Assembly (NCBI GenBank): GCA_039881145.1
Contig: JAYKKI010000148.1
Span: forward strand, 193,501-257,500
Source of the DNA: Druceiella hillmani
Taxonomy: Eukaryota > Arthropoda > Insecta > Lepidoptera > Hepialidae
DNA length: 64,000 nt
Reading direction: 5' to 3'
The notes under the pieces: generated by a model
Seen by the model: the letters and a program-made list of their open reading frames with translations, nothing else
What the model was told of the DNA's origin: nothing
Databases searched by the model: none
Shown: piece by piece, positions 37,417 through 51,235 of the stretch
Position numbering within the stretch: the stretch's first letter is position 1
Layout: each line of letters begins with the position of its first letter
Program-made: the position numbers and the translations under genes

Positions 37417-38044
37417 GGTAACATACTTTGAAACAAATTCTCATTGTCTGGATGTCCGACGTGTGCGAACCGTGCATTTCATGCGCACGCTACGAGCTTT
37501 AGCAGTCGCGCGTGGAGCGAACCGTGATTTGTCGGTTTTTTGGCGAACATAAAAGGCGCGAAATATGTGCGTGGGCGTCAGCGTGGACGGATTGTTTTGA
37601 ACTGGGCACGTGCACCAACAGAACCAACGTAGAGCCGCAACAAGCAAACTAGAGTAAATTTTCAAAGTCTGTTGGCGTCATGTTTGTAAAGTTTTTATAC
37701 TGTCCACTTACGTGCTGGAATCTCATATATATAAACAGTTCTGCGCCTGTACTCGGTTTATACATATCTGTATGCCACCAACGTCCAAGTCTTCTGCCTT
37801 TTGCCATGACTTATTATTATTAATAACGAAGCACCGATAATCGTCAGAGCAACAACTTGGTCGTGGCACTCCATTCCTTTCGCATATTTTCACCAGACTG
37901 ACGAAAAAACATGGGCGATTTCTGAATGCACAGTTCGCGCGCGTAGGTTTGTCGGAAAAGACGCGATCGTGTAGATGCACGGTTTGTGCGCGCGAAGCGT
38001 CCAAACAGATGAAAGGTACGTAGAATGTTTCCTTGTACGTTACC
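37417..38044 (-). mobile_element. small Harbinger-type element with imperfect inverted ends
   Basis: The left end (37417-37477) starts GGTAACATAC and runs to GCGAACCGTGCAT. The right end (37975-38044), read inward on the minus strand, starts GGTAACGTAC and runs to GCACAAACCGTGCAT. Both contain a TCTG-TTGGA/GGATG patch and a CpG-rich inner block. The interior is strikingly GC- and CpG-rich for this window (for example GTTCGCGCGCGTAG at 37943). The one recognisable protein piece inside reads right to left and matches the N-terminus of Harbinger transposases. I could not find a 3-base target duplication, so the ends may be slightly misplaced. Confidence 0.6.
37649..37807 (-). pseudogene. Harbinger transposase, N-terminal fragment (52 codons)
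   Basis: An ATG at 37807 opens an uninterrupted 52-codon frame ending in TAG at 37649-37651. It begins MAKGRRLGRWWHTDMYKPST and continues FIYMRFQHVSGQYKNFTNMT, then PTDFENLL. The order RRR-x-WW-H, LR-Q, QYKNF-RM-like and TDFE-LL is the start of insect Harbinger/HARBI1-type nuclease transposases, just before the part that normally continues with an LIGPKI-like segment. The stop falls exactly at LL, and I see none of the downstream catalytic DDE domain in the following 230 bases. The family's full protein is several hundred residues, so this is a truncated coding scrap carried in an otherwise non-coding element. A short expressed peptide cannot be excluded but nothing supports it. Confidence 0.7.
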
Positions 38045-38650
<606 letters not shown>

Positions 38651-41600
38651 CAGGAAGAAATTAAAAACAATTAAAATACGTATTACATATTGATTTTCAA
38701 CTTTTGTTGGAAACTTTTTTTTTCACATTTCATTTAGTGAAATAAGATCGAAAGAGTGAAAATCTGCCGCCCGTCCAATATGGCGGCTCTAGCATATGTT
38801 TTATTTCTAGCTACTAGTATTACAAACATGTGAAGTGTCTACTTTAAGGGAATTATTTCAGATTAAACCCTAATACGGCTAGATTAAAAAATAAAAATTA
38901 TAAAACCGAATTTGGTGAATCCCAAATGCAATTCCACAATCATAATTTTTTAATCTTCCTGAAATGTTCGAGTAAATGAACCCTATTCGAGTAAATTTAA
39001 TCATATATTGAGATATCTTTTATCCATTTTTTACCAGTTTGTTCACATTTTTATTCATTGTATATCTAATAATATGGCAGAAAGAACAATGCCTATTAAA
39101 CTCATTATATACTTTTATTAATATTTACCTAAGACAGAATGATTATTGCCCTTTCGATGGAAACAAAACGGACAGATTATGCCGTACATCCATTCGAGTA
39201 AAATATAATTGTTTCTTATACTAGCTATCCTAGATAATAAGGTTACAATTTCTTAATAACTTAAATGCAATGAGGATATTAAAAAAAATATCTGATTCAA
39301 GAACATAGCTAAGAATCTACAGACAAATATGAAGGCAAAAACCTTCATCAGGAACTTTTTTCGCCAATACTCAATGTTTTACTTTTTAAATGTTGTCGTT
39401 CACCAGGTTCTATTCACGTGTGAATATTTCATTAGATATTTGTATGCTGGTTGTATTCAAATATTTAATGAAGTACCCCGATTATCATAATTTCTAGTGT
39501 TGCTTTATATGACAGCAGAATTATTTTATAGAACGAAAATAATTTAAAAACTTGGAAATTCAATTAGCCTGCAAAAACTTGTTATAAAATACAAAGAATT
39601 AAATATTAAAAAATTAGTTTATGTAAATATAAAATAATCGCATGCTTTCTTTTTTTACTTTATAATTTTCTCACTGTTCATTGGAATGTATCATTCGAAA
39701 GAACAATGATATTTAAATTAAGAGTGTTTTCCATTTGGCACAATAAAAACCTTTATGCACCTTTTTAAAACACTTTAAGGACCTAAATCAGGCGTAAATC
39801 AATTTGTCAAATCTATTATATTTGTATCAATTGAATGCTTCATCTATATTAAATTATAGTGTAACGTCGTTAATTAATTTTTATTATATCGAAGGTTGCT
39901 AAAAATATGCATTTAGCATACGAATTTATGTCAAATAAGTTGCAAAAATTGAGTAAAGTACACAGAACCTATTTCACAAACCATATTTCGAATTATAAAT
40001 AAATTTGTATATTTTATCAAATGTTTGCAAAAAGAAACTGATTTCATTTTCCTTCGACAAGTCTGTGAGGCGTAAAAGTGTTTACTGTGCTCATCAAAAG
40101 GTAATCAATTGTACACATCGGGAAAAGCGTTATCAAATTGTGTGGTTTTTGTCAATCGTTAACTTTCATAAAATATTTATTGAATATTTACGCGTGGCTT
40201 GTTATGATTACGATTGGGAGTGAGAGAAAGTTTGAACAGTTTAAACATTATGTGTATACACCATATACTCAATAATATTAAAAAATTCTGAGCATTAAAA
40301 TTATGGTCTGAAAAGAGCATGTAAATAGATTGTAAATATGATACTGATTTCACACATACTCTACTCTAGCATTCCGTACACGAAGAATTCAAGTATAGCT
40401 TCACTAGTTATAAAGGTAATTAAAACATATATAGGATGTATATTTTATCGATCAAAAAATCATGTTAAATTTATAAATAATAAATACTTTTTACTGAACA
40501 TGTGAAATTTGTAGAAAAATAAACCCCATTATTGCTTAAGCTTTCGGGGTTATTACTCCTGCAATTCAATAAGTAGACTAAGGCTGTATTTGCCTTTTAA
40601 CTACAAACAAAACTAAATGCATTTGGAAAAAGCAGGTGAAAAGTTTTTTTAATTTCACACCTTATTGATGATAAAGCGAAGTTTTTATTTGTACAAAGTT
40701 CTTAATTATAATTTCAGCCGGTATTAACAAACTGCGAAATGAAGTATGCTTTGGAAATTTAAAAGAAAACCTGGTGCAACCGCAAAAGATTTTAGCAGTA
40801 GTTATTTATAACGTAAAGAAAAACTGCAATCTATATATTATTGGAAGCATAGAGTATAAACCTTAAAGTTTGAGTAACATTTTGTCTCAGTATATCCTTG
40901 AAGCTAAGTTAGACAATTGTCGAACGGGTTTTATGCACTCTTCTCTGAAGCACAAAATCAATTCATGAATAAAACTAGTGGAGTGCAATTTATCTGCACT
41001 TCTTTCATGTATTTCTATGTATCTAATGACCATGAGTTTCTCGTGAAAATTGTCATTTATTCACTGAAAGTTATTGTCAAAATTTATTCAGTTTTTTGGT
41101 CAGTTCACCTTTACATATTAAACTATATTACATTGATTGTATGTAATGCAAAATATGCGATAAAAGTTCGCGTTTTGTGGTAAAAAAGAGTATGTTGCTT
41201 TTCAAAAATACAAAATTAATTTTAAAATGTTTTTCATAACAATTTTTTTCAAAGATTGTTCTTATTTAATATCAAAATTCCAACCTTTTTAGATCTTTTC
41301 AGAATAGATCTCTAAAGTCAACGTCAAGTTCTCTAAGAAGTTAAAAATTACGCCAAAGATTGCTTATTGTAGAAAAACTACGTAAATAATGAATCACGCG
41401 GCACCCAACAGCGGTTTATTATTTAAAGAACTACCTTCTTTCACCGGTCATCAGCTAGGGAAGAAAGACGACCCCACCTTCCTACTTTAAGAAAATGTGG
41501 TTAAAGATTCGAAACGTCCACTTTTGTAAGGATGGTGACAAAATATAAAGAGAATATTTGCGGTATACTAACTTGTAAAATATATATGAAAGGTCACCAA

Positions 41601-42995
41601 TTTAACACTGACGGGGAGTTAAGAAGCTATTTTTGAAGCGTGGCCTAAGATGTACCTAGCTTATGATTGATCATACACAAACTCTATACAAAATTCCTAA
41701 CAAAAATGATTGATGGCTACGCACTTTTGTGATACAGTAAATACAATGCATCAATAATTAAGCCACGACTTAACAAGAAGTCACTGAGGCTATAATTTTG
41801 CCTTTGGTTCCATAACTCAAATAAAAATATTGTTCTTTTGTGTATAATTATAAAATTTATGGGGTAAATAAAAATGTAAAGTAAATATACAGTGAAATCA
41901 TTAAATTTATAGAGTTATATTTGAATAATAAGAACAAATGCGCTACGTGGCTATAAATGAACTTCGCTCTGTTTTTTGTGTATGTGCGCGTATGCTCTCC
42001 CGAGATAACAATAGCTATATAAGATAAACTCTCCGATATTTATCTTATATAGGTATTGTTATACCATACAGAAAAAAATAGATTTACAATTTAAGTAGAA
42101 TAAGAATTATGCCAAAATTTACCAATTTCATTTCCAGCCATTGCCATTTAGCCTTTTTAAAACTTGTATTCACATACAACAAAAATTATTTAAGTAAAAT
42201 ATGAGCTTATTATATCGATTAAATTGTGAAGTGACAGGGTGTGTTTCCAGATAAAAACAAAACGTTTGTGTGAAACTTTAATGTCCCGCAAAATATTTCA
42301 TAACTGCCTCTAACTCATCCTTTTATAGTGAAATAAACATTTCTTCAATGTCAAATTGTTATGCGAGCGCAACTAAGTCGACCGTCATAAACTTCCACAG
42401 CGTTGATTTAAATAATATACACATATTAAAAATAGATACAAATTTAGTTAACGAGAAGAACTGCATCATTAATTTTAAATATAAGTATGAAATAAAGATT
42501 TAAATTGGAAAAAAATCATAGCAATAATGTAAATATGGTTGTAAATGAAAATATATCAGTTGGTCGTAATTCGATTTGTTAATGCTTTGAGAAAAATTAT
42601 TTTAAATTTTCGAACGTCTTTGAGTACAATAACAACTAACTGAACTGTGATACGAAAAAATTACATGTATGCAAATTTGGTGCTTGATTTTTTCACTTCA
42701 CAGTTGTCATAAATTTCAGGTTGTCCATCACGTATGCCACCTGATAGCATAATGATGTAAAAATTGATGATAACTTTATAATGGTAAATGCATGCTGCAT
42801 AAGTTAGTAAACAGATACAATTTTTTAAACAAGAAAAAATATTAAGATTAACGAACGAATAAGACGACAATGCTTCCACAACCCTGAAGCACTATTTAAC
42901 AAATTAACGAGTTGCAAGCCTCTTGGATTGAAAATGCATCTCCAATTGGCTTCGGTTTTTTCCGAAAGCTTACCCTAGTAATAATTTAACCGTAC
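38651..42995. other. no gene identified
   Basis: No frame here carries a family motif. GCCGCCCGTCCAATATGGCG at 38766 is a small GC-rich spot of the kind seen at repeat ends. A sequence GCGGCACCCAACAGCGG at 41399, with TTCACCGGTCATCAGC further on, is GC-balanced but unplaced. A hairpin-like inverted pair lies at 42010-42060 (TATATAAGATAAA and TTTATCTTATATA). Confidence 0.4.
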
Positions 42996-42999
42996 ATAT

Positions 43000-43170
43000 C
43001 GGTGCCTATACACCAAATAGGAATAGGAAAAGTAAATATAATTGACGAGAATCCAACCTCTTTGACGCGGTTTAAGAAAATGTCATTAATAACATAATGG
43101 AAGGCTTTAGGATAATCGAAATAAGTCAAATCTTCTTAGCCATTAAGATCTTATATCTATATATTATAAC
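43000..43170 (-). pseudogene. possible reverse transcriptase scrap (LINE)
   Basis: One minus-strand frame at about 43123-43049 reads YFDYPKAFHYVINDIFLNRV then KEVGF. This closely follows the LINE consensus around the first catalytic aspartate: Y-x-D-(F/Y)-x-KAF-x-x-V-x-(N/H)-D-I-L-L-x-(R/K)-L. The spacing and the KAF/ND-I-L blocks match well. The upstream and downstream text in other frames is only vaguely compatible. It is short and the frame is surrounded by stops, so chance cannot be fully excluded. Confidence 0.5.
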
Positions 43171-43839
43171 GGTCTTAATATAAAAAAGAGTAGCTGTCGA
43201 TAAAATGTGGTATATTCCAAATATAAATGATTCATAATATAAAGAAATGTTCACTCTATTTCACGATCCAATAAATAGAAAATGGAAAAGGAATAAAATC
43301 GACCACATTCTCCAGTTTACAAAATTTAGGCAAACAAAGAAGTTGGTATACGACCACTTTAAATAATTATTTCTTTTTTATACTAATTTTATTTAAAATA
43401 CGAGAATTCATGACAACAATTATAAATTGACTTTACTAAAAACGAAGCGTTACATCCAACATACTGAAATTTACTACGGATATTAGACGAGCACACACAC
43501 ATACAGATTTTTGTTAGGCAAGTGATGAAATTATTATAATTACACTAATAAACAATATCCCTTTCACGTTTAAAATTGGTCTTAAAAGTTAAGGATATAA
43601 ATCACTATCTTATCAAATTAAAAACTATGAACAGTTCTTTGTATCATCAAAACAATTTTTTTTTCTAAAAATTAAATAAAATAGTTTGAAGAAGACTATT
43701 TTAATAAATATTAATCGGTAATTGGGTCGGTAAGGCAGAATCTAGAGTAAAAATGTTAGGTATATTACAATGAAAAATTAAAAGAATACATTTTGGCCGA
43801 AAGATCCTTTTTTTTTATTTTTTAGATTCTCTATGACTC
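43171..43839. other. AT-rich DNA, no gene seen
   Basis: Nothing recognisable. Confidence 0.5.
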
Positions 43840-44060
43840 TTTCAATTTGCCATGAGACACTCGTTCGATAATTATAAGACCGCAAATTAGAAATAGCGGG
43901 GCGTGTAGCGAGGCATTTGGGAGTTGTTTCAAGTGTAAAGCGTCGTCTAGTTCCGTGTGCTCGTTACTAGTGTTTGTTAAAGCGAGACGTTGATCGAGCT
44001 GACCAATCAGCGACGGCCGTGAATTCAACGTCATCGCAACAATGAAGAGTTCATTGTATA
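43840..44060. other. GC-richer, CpG-containing island, function unknown
   Basis: About 200 bases with CpG words (GCGGGGCGTGTAGCGAGG at 43898, AAGCGTCGTCTAG, AGCGACGGCCGTG) stand out in AT-rich surroundings. A CCAAT-like ACCAATCAG lies at 44001. On the plus strand an ATG at 44042 opens a frame of only about 20 codons; on the minus strand 67 codons (43831-44034) are open without a motif. It might be a promoter or 5' exon, or a decayed repeat such as an LTR. No TATA box or initiator stands out. Confidence 0.3.
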
Positions 44061-47000
44061 TTTTAGATCGAATTGCTTTTATTTATATTTTTATTCGTTA
44101 ATAGTGCTTGAGGTCAAGGCTTATCACCTTATGACCTTAGTCACTTACTTATGACCTTAGTCAAAGTTCGATATTATGTTTTAACTGTAAAAAACTTAAT
44201 TCTTTATTATTTCATATTTTTGGAGATTTATAAAATATGAATTTATTGTATTAATTTCTCTGAATGGTTTTTAAAAAAATAGTAAATAGTAAGGAACCTA
44301 CGGATACAAGAGCTCCCCTGGGGTTTGATTAAAAATAGAAATATTCAATTACATATTTCTTTGAGTACTTTCAATAGATTTTATATTTATTTCTATAAAT
44401 ACAATAAAATTGTAAAAAAGTAAATTGTGTACACAGAAAATATTTTAAAAAGAGTGATTGATTTTGCATATAGAATGGTAACAGAAGTCAGAAAACTTTT
44501 TTAGAACTTTTATTTGTCAGTCTGCACCGTGGGGCACAGCTAGTATTGTAATAAAATGCATTATATCGTGGTAATAGCATTAAACCATTATAATATAATA
44601 ATTGTCTTAAATACATAAATTAGCATGTTCACCGGCGCTATTTTAAATGTTGATTACGTTTTCCATTCCGTGGAACGAAGAATAAAAGCATTTTGTAAAC
44701 ATGCTAATTTAGTTCATTTTATTTTATTTTATCGGTTCATATATAGTAACGAACTCTCCGAGATAATCTCATCGTTTTATTGGTTTATTATTAGGTTTCC
44801 CTTTATTAAATAAATAATTTAAAAAAAAAGTTTTTTTTCTAAAGATAAACCAATCTCTCACCAAACTTTCCTTGTACCAAAGTGTATGCTCAAAACTTTC
44901 TTAAATATCTTGTAAGCAGATAATTTAAAATAGAATTCCATTCGGAATTCGGTAAACTTTTAAAACTTTTAATTTTTTTTTCATTTCTCATGACATAATT
45001 TATGATCTTTACTTGGTCTTTGCTAAACACTATATATGTTACTACAATCTGTGGAACTGTTTTGAAATTTCGGGGAAAAACAAACGGATCAAAGAAAATT
45101 TTACTTAATGATAGCACAATGTAATTGGTCAAAAAATACCAAAATGTCTTTATGGATAATTAACTTTGTTTAAATAATAACATTATGGATCACAGACTCA
45201 GGTTTTTAAATTGATAGTAATTTCCACATCGGCGCTATGAAATATTTCTACCGATTTTTATATTCTGAAAAATATCGTTGGAAATATTAAAATTACAAAT
45301 AAAGTTGTCTTCGACAGAAACTGAAGCTGCAGTGGCGCAATTATATTTAAAGAATCGTCGGCGGACCAAACAGAATATCCTTTAAATAAATCAGAATCCT
45401 TAAAAATGTATACATTCATTTTATCTCCGACGGCAAAAAATATGACCTTATTATTGAACTTGGGTCACGGCTTCGTCCAATGGAAATACGTGACCAATGC
45501 AATCTATATATTTTTGTCATGTCTTTAACGCAGTACTAAGCAGTACTGCTTTTAGCCTTTTTACTTTTAGACTTCCATGTATCTGCGACGGGGTATATTA
45601 AGATATAACTTAAGATAAAACTTAAGACAAACGCTTAAAAATACTTAAGTATTATACTTAACATAGATTTAAAAATAAATTAGCAATTGATAATGTACAC
45701 TCGCATAATTATTGATTGTGCTTTAACATGGCACAATAATTTTTAAGTCACCTAAGTATTCAACTGATATAAGAAAGAACGTGCAATTTCGTTGCCCTTT
45801 ACAAAAAACCAATTATTTAAAGTAGACTTTACATACATATTAAATAAAAAACGACCTATATTTACTTCCAACCTATGTCTTTTGAACGCCGTAAGGCATC
45901 GGTATTGGCGGTGAAATTATTGCATTAATAAGAGATAGAGATACAATACAATTACAGCATTAAATCATTTGTACGAACTGTTTTCATAACATTTTTAAGG
46001 AGTTTTAGAGTAAAATAAAAAAAAGTACAAATGATACCTTGTTATTGAAAACGTATATTAGAAAGAGTTAATTATCATGAACTAATAACGATACAGAATA
46101 GAATTGGTGACAATAGCAGCTCCAAATAAGATTTCAAATAGGTAACAGTCAAGTAACAATTTTATCTATATGACCTTCAAAATATCAAAAGAAAACTTCA
46201 CATTAAATAATAGAGTTATGTACGAATTCATGGCAGTGAATATACATAAGATTCCCAAACCCAGGGTTTGTTTGAAAATAATAAAATCTTGTGATTATTT
46301 TCTGAACTTTCCCTGCTATGAACACAAAAATAAAGTTAGGTGATGTAAAAACAAGAAACCAAACATTTAAATATAATATACATTAGCAAATTTCCAATAA
46401 TTCCATAAGAATGCAAGTAACTTATAACCTGAATAGTACTTAAGAAGTAATAGAGTAATAGAAAACCCAGTGACAACTTTTAAGTTTTTCATAGTGGATA
46501 CAAGAAAATAATTATTGGGATAAGGTTGTAAGGTTACGTTTTTTTTCACACAATTATTCAGAACAGTTTCATATTGACCGTTGTCAGCATACAATTGATT
46601 GCTAAGAAGAATTACATCAAGCTTATTTTATTGATTTATTCAAAGACAAGGAATATTATAATCTTATAAATATAGTACTGAACACACATCTTCTAATTTC
46701 AAAATCATTGACAATTTTTTTGGTTTTTAATAAGAAATGAGTCACCAATTGTTGAAATAACTTATGGTTTCAATAATTTTTATATTAATAAATTATATGT
46801 ACAATAATTATATTAATAAAATTATCAGTTTACTTTATTTTAAAAATATATGAACACATCTGCTTTGTGTTTGTGATTATTGATGAATTACTAAACATAT
46901 TCAAATGATCTACACAATCACGTCCGTACACAAATTCATTTCGATCGTGCTATTGCTTTAGTGGTCGTAAAAGTTTTGCACTTGTTTGCCAATAAAATAT

Positions 47001-49573
47001 TTAAAGCTGGAAAACTGTTGAAATTATTTACTTTTGTAGCATAGGTTAATGCATAAATTCAAGTTTATATAAAATGTTAGGAAATAAAAGTTACATCAAA
47101 AGTTATGAAATAAATATTTTATAACATGTTGCCGAGTGAAAATCAAAGAACTTTGAGGGAAAAAAGGCATAGGTAGTAGATAAAATTTTATCAATTTTCA
47201 AAATGTTAAATCAAAACACAATGTGAATTGACATTTTTGATAAGTGTAAAAATTGTATGCCTCTACACTGTTTTTTTACTTATAATTGATAAAAATTTAA
47301 ACTGAATATATTAAGGTTTATATAAAAAAAAATGAAAAAAAAATGTTAAAATAAAAAACGTAATAAGATAGTGGATCAAAATTGTCAAATTGTATTAATG
47401 TATTGTTTTACATACTACTGATGACATACCATATGCAAAGTATAATAAACAATATTTTTTATAGTAAACCATCCGACGACTTGCGTTAAACTTTATTGTC
47501 AACAAGATTTCCGAGAGTAAAAAATATTCGTTTAGAAATCGCCTCTAGACCTTGCCACTTATTCGTACCCACCGATATATTAAGTTATCAATCCTCATGT
47601 CCCCGTGTTCACATAGCACATCTTTGTGGCGGTAATAAGTTACAAGACACAACTTTGTCAGATATGAACGTCTTGTAACCGATAAGATTCGAATACTAAT
47701 ACGAATACTGAGTTGCAATGTATATAGAACTAATGAGGACTTGTAATGAGCATAAATACTATAGTTGACGAGATGTGTGTTCCTGTACAGAAAGTAATAC
47801 ATAGGAGAACATAATATATAAACAAAAATATAAACTAAAATATCAAGGGGCGAAAAAATCGAAACAGTACGAGGTTTCGCTGAATGCGATGTAAATAAAT
47901 ATCTATTAAATAGCAGCTGACCAAGAAAAAACAACCCGCAACGAATGGGGAGCGTTCCTTCAGAAAATCGACTCACCCCATGTAAGAAAAATAAAGTGTT
48001 TTCCCACAATAAGTCTAGGTGAAGGATTACGTTATGCATTATGAGATCGTTTCATGAAAATGTTTCATGTAGTCCTTAGACCCTCTTGTGGGCTGTAAAT
48101 GTTTTAACTGAATGTTAAAACATTCAGTTCGATGAATACAAAGCACATAACAATAAGGCAGAACATGTTTCGGATTACTACTGGCACTATTTATGGTTAT
48201 GTTTGAATTAGCGAATAGATTCCACTGCAGTGACTATAATAATATTAACCCTGATAAATGTCTCGTAGGTTTAATTTATCTTCAAGTGTCATTTACAAAC
48301 ACTTCTTATGAATTTTAGATTTTATAAGCAATCTATTATTTTTTTCTCCTTTAGTTACGGAGAAAACACGTTGTATTTTCTTTCTATTATGAGATATTTC
48401 GGGCATAATAAATTTGTTATTAGACAAATTAGAATACATAAAATGTTCCTATATTAATAAGGAATGTTTTAAGAGCCTAAAACAGCTCTTAAAACTTTCG
48501 CTAATAAGTCCTTAGCGAGAAAGTAAAAACATAGCCCTTGTAGCTTCATCATGCCTATCTGTCTGTTTACAAATCCATATTTTATAACATCACGGTTCTC
48601 TGAATATAAAACTGATTGTAAGGAAATTTTACGGGAAGATGTATTATGATTAATACTACGTTAATACTCTGTCGTTTTTTAACCATTCGTGTCAAACAGC
48701 TGAAAAAGTCGAGATAGTGGATTTATAATTTATTCAATGCAATATTATTTCATTTGACCTACATTAACGAATTAAAAAGATGCCCATAATTAAGTTATTT
48801 GTCTTACTTCAATGAAAAATTTAGACAATACGTTATGCAAAACAATACCAATATTTGTAAATAGTAAAAAAAATGCTAAATATCCTATAATTCATCAAAT
48901 TTTTATACGGACACGTAGACGAACAAGTGCGGAACTGTTCCAATGCTAGTTCCAGTCGTGTCTAACTGGTTTTATTTTCATACCTGTTGCTTCTCTTTTT
49001 AATCGCTGTTTCCTATTTCATTACATTAGCCAAATCCTAAAAAAAATATTACTTACGTACTCGGGTACATCGAACTTTTAAATTTATAGGTCAATACTAT
49101 TTAAAGCTTATTTACTTAGTATTTTGGTGTTGCCCTGAAGCACTTATCATTTTGTAGAATACTATTACATAATTATCATGTAATTACGTCTTAGGTGTCA
49201 AAATACTTCAGAATAACATTTATTTATCAATAAAAACATTAGGTAATTTAATTCAATGAAAACATTTGCTAAGGGAAAAATAATTTTGGGAGTACCATCA
49301 CTTCTGAGTGTTTTTTTTCTTATTTCACGAAAACTTATATCCTTAGTACGCTACAGTATGCTTGAGCTTACTTTGTTGAAAAAATAACTTTATGCGTTTT
49401 TAATTCATTTTATTTTTTTAAGAGTTAAGCACTACTGATAATTAACATTTCGTATCAAAACCAGCAAGATGTAACCGTGAGAGGTATCTCTATTGATCTC
49501 TAACAGGATTCCTTTCGGATAATATTAGAAATATAAAGTAGGAATTTGGAATAGTTGTGGAAAGTGGTGACCC
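44061..49573. other. no gene identified
   Basis: CTTATGACCTTAGTCA is duplicated at 44128-44143 and 44148-44163. A 164-codon minus-strand frame at 47545-48039 has leucine/phenylalanine/tyrosine-rich composition with no domain I recognise; its first part contains MHNVILHLDLLWENTLFFLH. It is longer than neighbouring chance frames but I cannot support it as a gene. Two overlapping 9 bp inverted repeats of AACTGAATG/TGTTTTAAC type lie at 48098-48130. The rest is AT-rich DNA. Confidence 0.35.
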
Positions 49574-49660
49574 AATTACAGACAATTAATTTCGGTGAAT
49601 AGTTTTCCGGGGGTGAGGGCCCTTGAAAACTTTTCTCCGAAATTAATTTCGTGTATAATT
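49574..49660. repeat. long imperfect hairpin with a G-rich loop
   Basis: Arms 49574-49607 and 49625-49660 pair over about 34 bp; the shared inner block is AATTAATTTCGG-GAA-AGTTTTC. The 17-base spacer is CGGGGGTGAGGGCCCTT. The stem length and few mismatches are in the range of pre-miRNA-like or fold-back transposon structures. Confidence 0.75.
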
Positions 49661-50914
49661 AGGAATAAAATATACGTATTATTTTATACATATTTTAAGA
49701 TAATACTAATTTTAGATTATATATAATTCACTTCTAAGTTTGAAAAATATTGCGCTTTGCTTTACGATCTCAAGAGCTATCAATAAGAAAAATTTTAAAA
49801 AATCCTTAACTACATTGACCAAAATTATCTGCATCGCATTAACTGTAATCGTTTTTATTTCATTACAAGGAATTTAATTATTAAATTTAAAGTAAAAAAA
49901 CAAAAACCGTGAGGAAAATATGATTGAATGTTAAATTTTTTCCTACTCTCATAATTTAAAAAGATGTTAAAAAGTTACCATTACGTTTACGTTATACACT
50001 TCTGGTACAGATTTCAATGCTGCCTATATTTACACAATGATTAGGAAAATAACCACACAAATCCTACTTGGATTTGACTTGGTTTTTATTATATTTAATT
50101 ATCTTATGATCTACGCTAAATTTAGTAATAAGAATAACAGCAAATAATTAACAATATTTTTCATATTCCATATCAATAACTACTATGATTCTTGCAGCAA
50201 TTTAATGTCGAATAAAGTGTTAAAAATAATTATTTTATTCAGAAATGGTTTATCTGATTCTAAAAATTAATTGTAACATAATTTTTATCGTAACTTCAAA
50301 GTCTTCATCTTCATAAAGTCGAATTGTTTTTTTAATGATCGGCTCCAGAAAAACTGATGTGTCAAGATTTCTCATAATAAATTTCGCAGTCAAATTTAAA
50401 TAATCTTTCTATTAAAATGACAAATGCCTAAAATGTGCATATAAATAATTACAATTGTATTTAGATTCTTCTACTAAATTTTGATAAGAATTAATATTCA
50501 ATAGTAATAACATTGTACACTTCCAATTTATAGTGTGGATTCAGTAATAATTTAAAATAAACGTTAAATTAGTCATTTAAAATAGGCTGGTTATTTTGCG
50601 CAGTGTAAACTTAACTAGGTTTTAAGGTTAAACTTTACAACATGACTAATTTTTATATTTTGCAATGAAACGTAAGAACGATTAAATGTTTTTTTTTTCA
50701 TAATTACCTGTCCAATCTTAATGGAAATTATAATAACAACAAATGAAGTATATATAAATTACAAATCACAGCAACACAAATACAGAAAAATCAATGGTTC
50801 AAACAGTTTATTTTGTAGAAAGCGAAATGTAATAATGTTTTAAAATCACCAAAACTAACGGGAAGATATTTAAATTTTATATTCTGTTTTAATATTTATA
50901 ATTTTTATTTAATG
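49661..50914. other. AT-rich DNA, no gene seen
   Basis: Nothing recognisable. Confidence 0.5.
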
Positions 50915-51235
50915 ATTCTCGTATATTGAGTGTATAAGCGCAGTAAGTGAGTGCAGTGCGTGAATGTATACCCGTATAATGAGTGTATAAGTGCAGTGAA
51001 TGCAGTAAGTGAATGTACACTCGTATATTGAGTGTATAAGCACAGTAAGTGAGTGCAGTAAGTGAATGTATAGGTACTCGTATATATACCCGTATAGTGA
51101 GCGAAAATATAAACCCGTATAGTGAGTGCATAAGCGCAGTAAGTGAGTACAGTAAATGAATGTATACTCGTGTAGTGAGTGAATAAGCTCAGTGAGTATA
51201 TTAGCTTCAGCTTATATACTCACTCAAGGACGACG
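50915..51235 (+). repeat. minisatellite, units about 60-70 bp
   Basis: Degenerate copies of a phrase built from CTCGTATATTGAGTGTATAA, GCGCAGTAAGTGAGTGCAGT and AAGTGAATGTA recur five or so times, with the internal word AGTGAGTGCAGTAAGTGAATG itself composed of GTGA/GCAG submotifs. The right edge ends in a small palindrome around AGCTTCAGCTTATATACTCA. The open frame across it on the minus strand is a repeat artefact. Confidence 0.85.

Noticed and set aside
47545..48039. 164-codon minus-strand frame.
   Set aside because: The longest non-transposon frame, but it has no domain, a composition typical of AT-rich noise and no splice or promoter context. I leave it as unsupported.
50889..51131. 80-codon minus-strand frame with repeated HSL/YTLNIRVYIH text.
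   Set aside because: It is the translation of a minisatellite.
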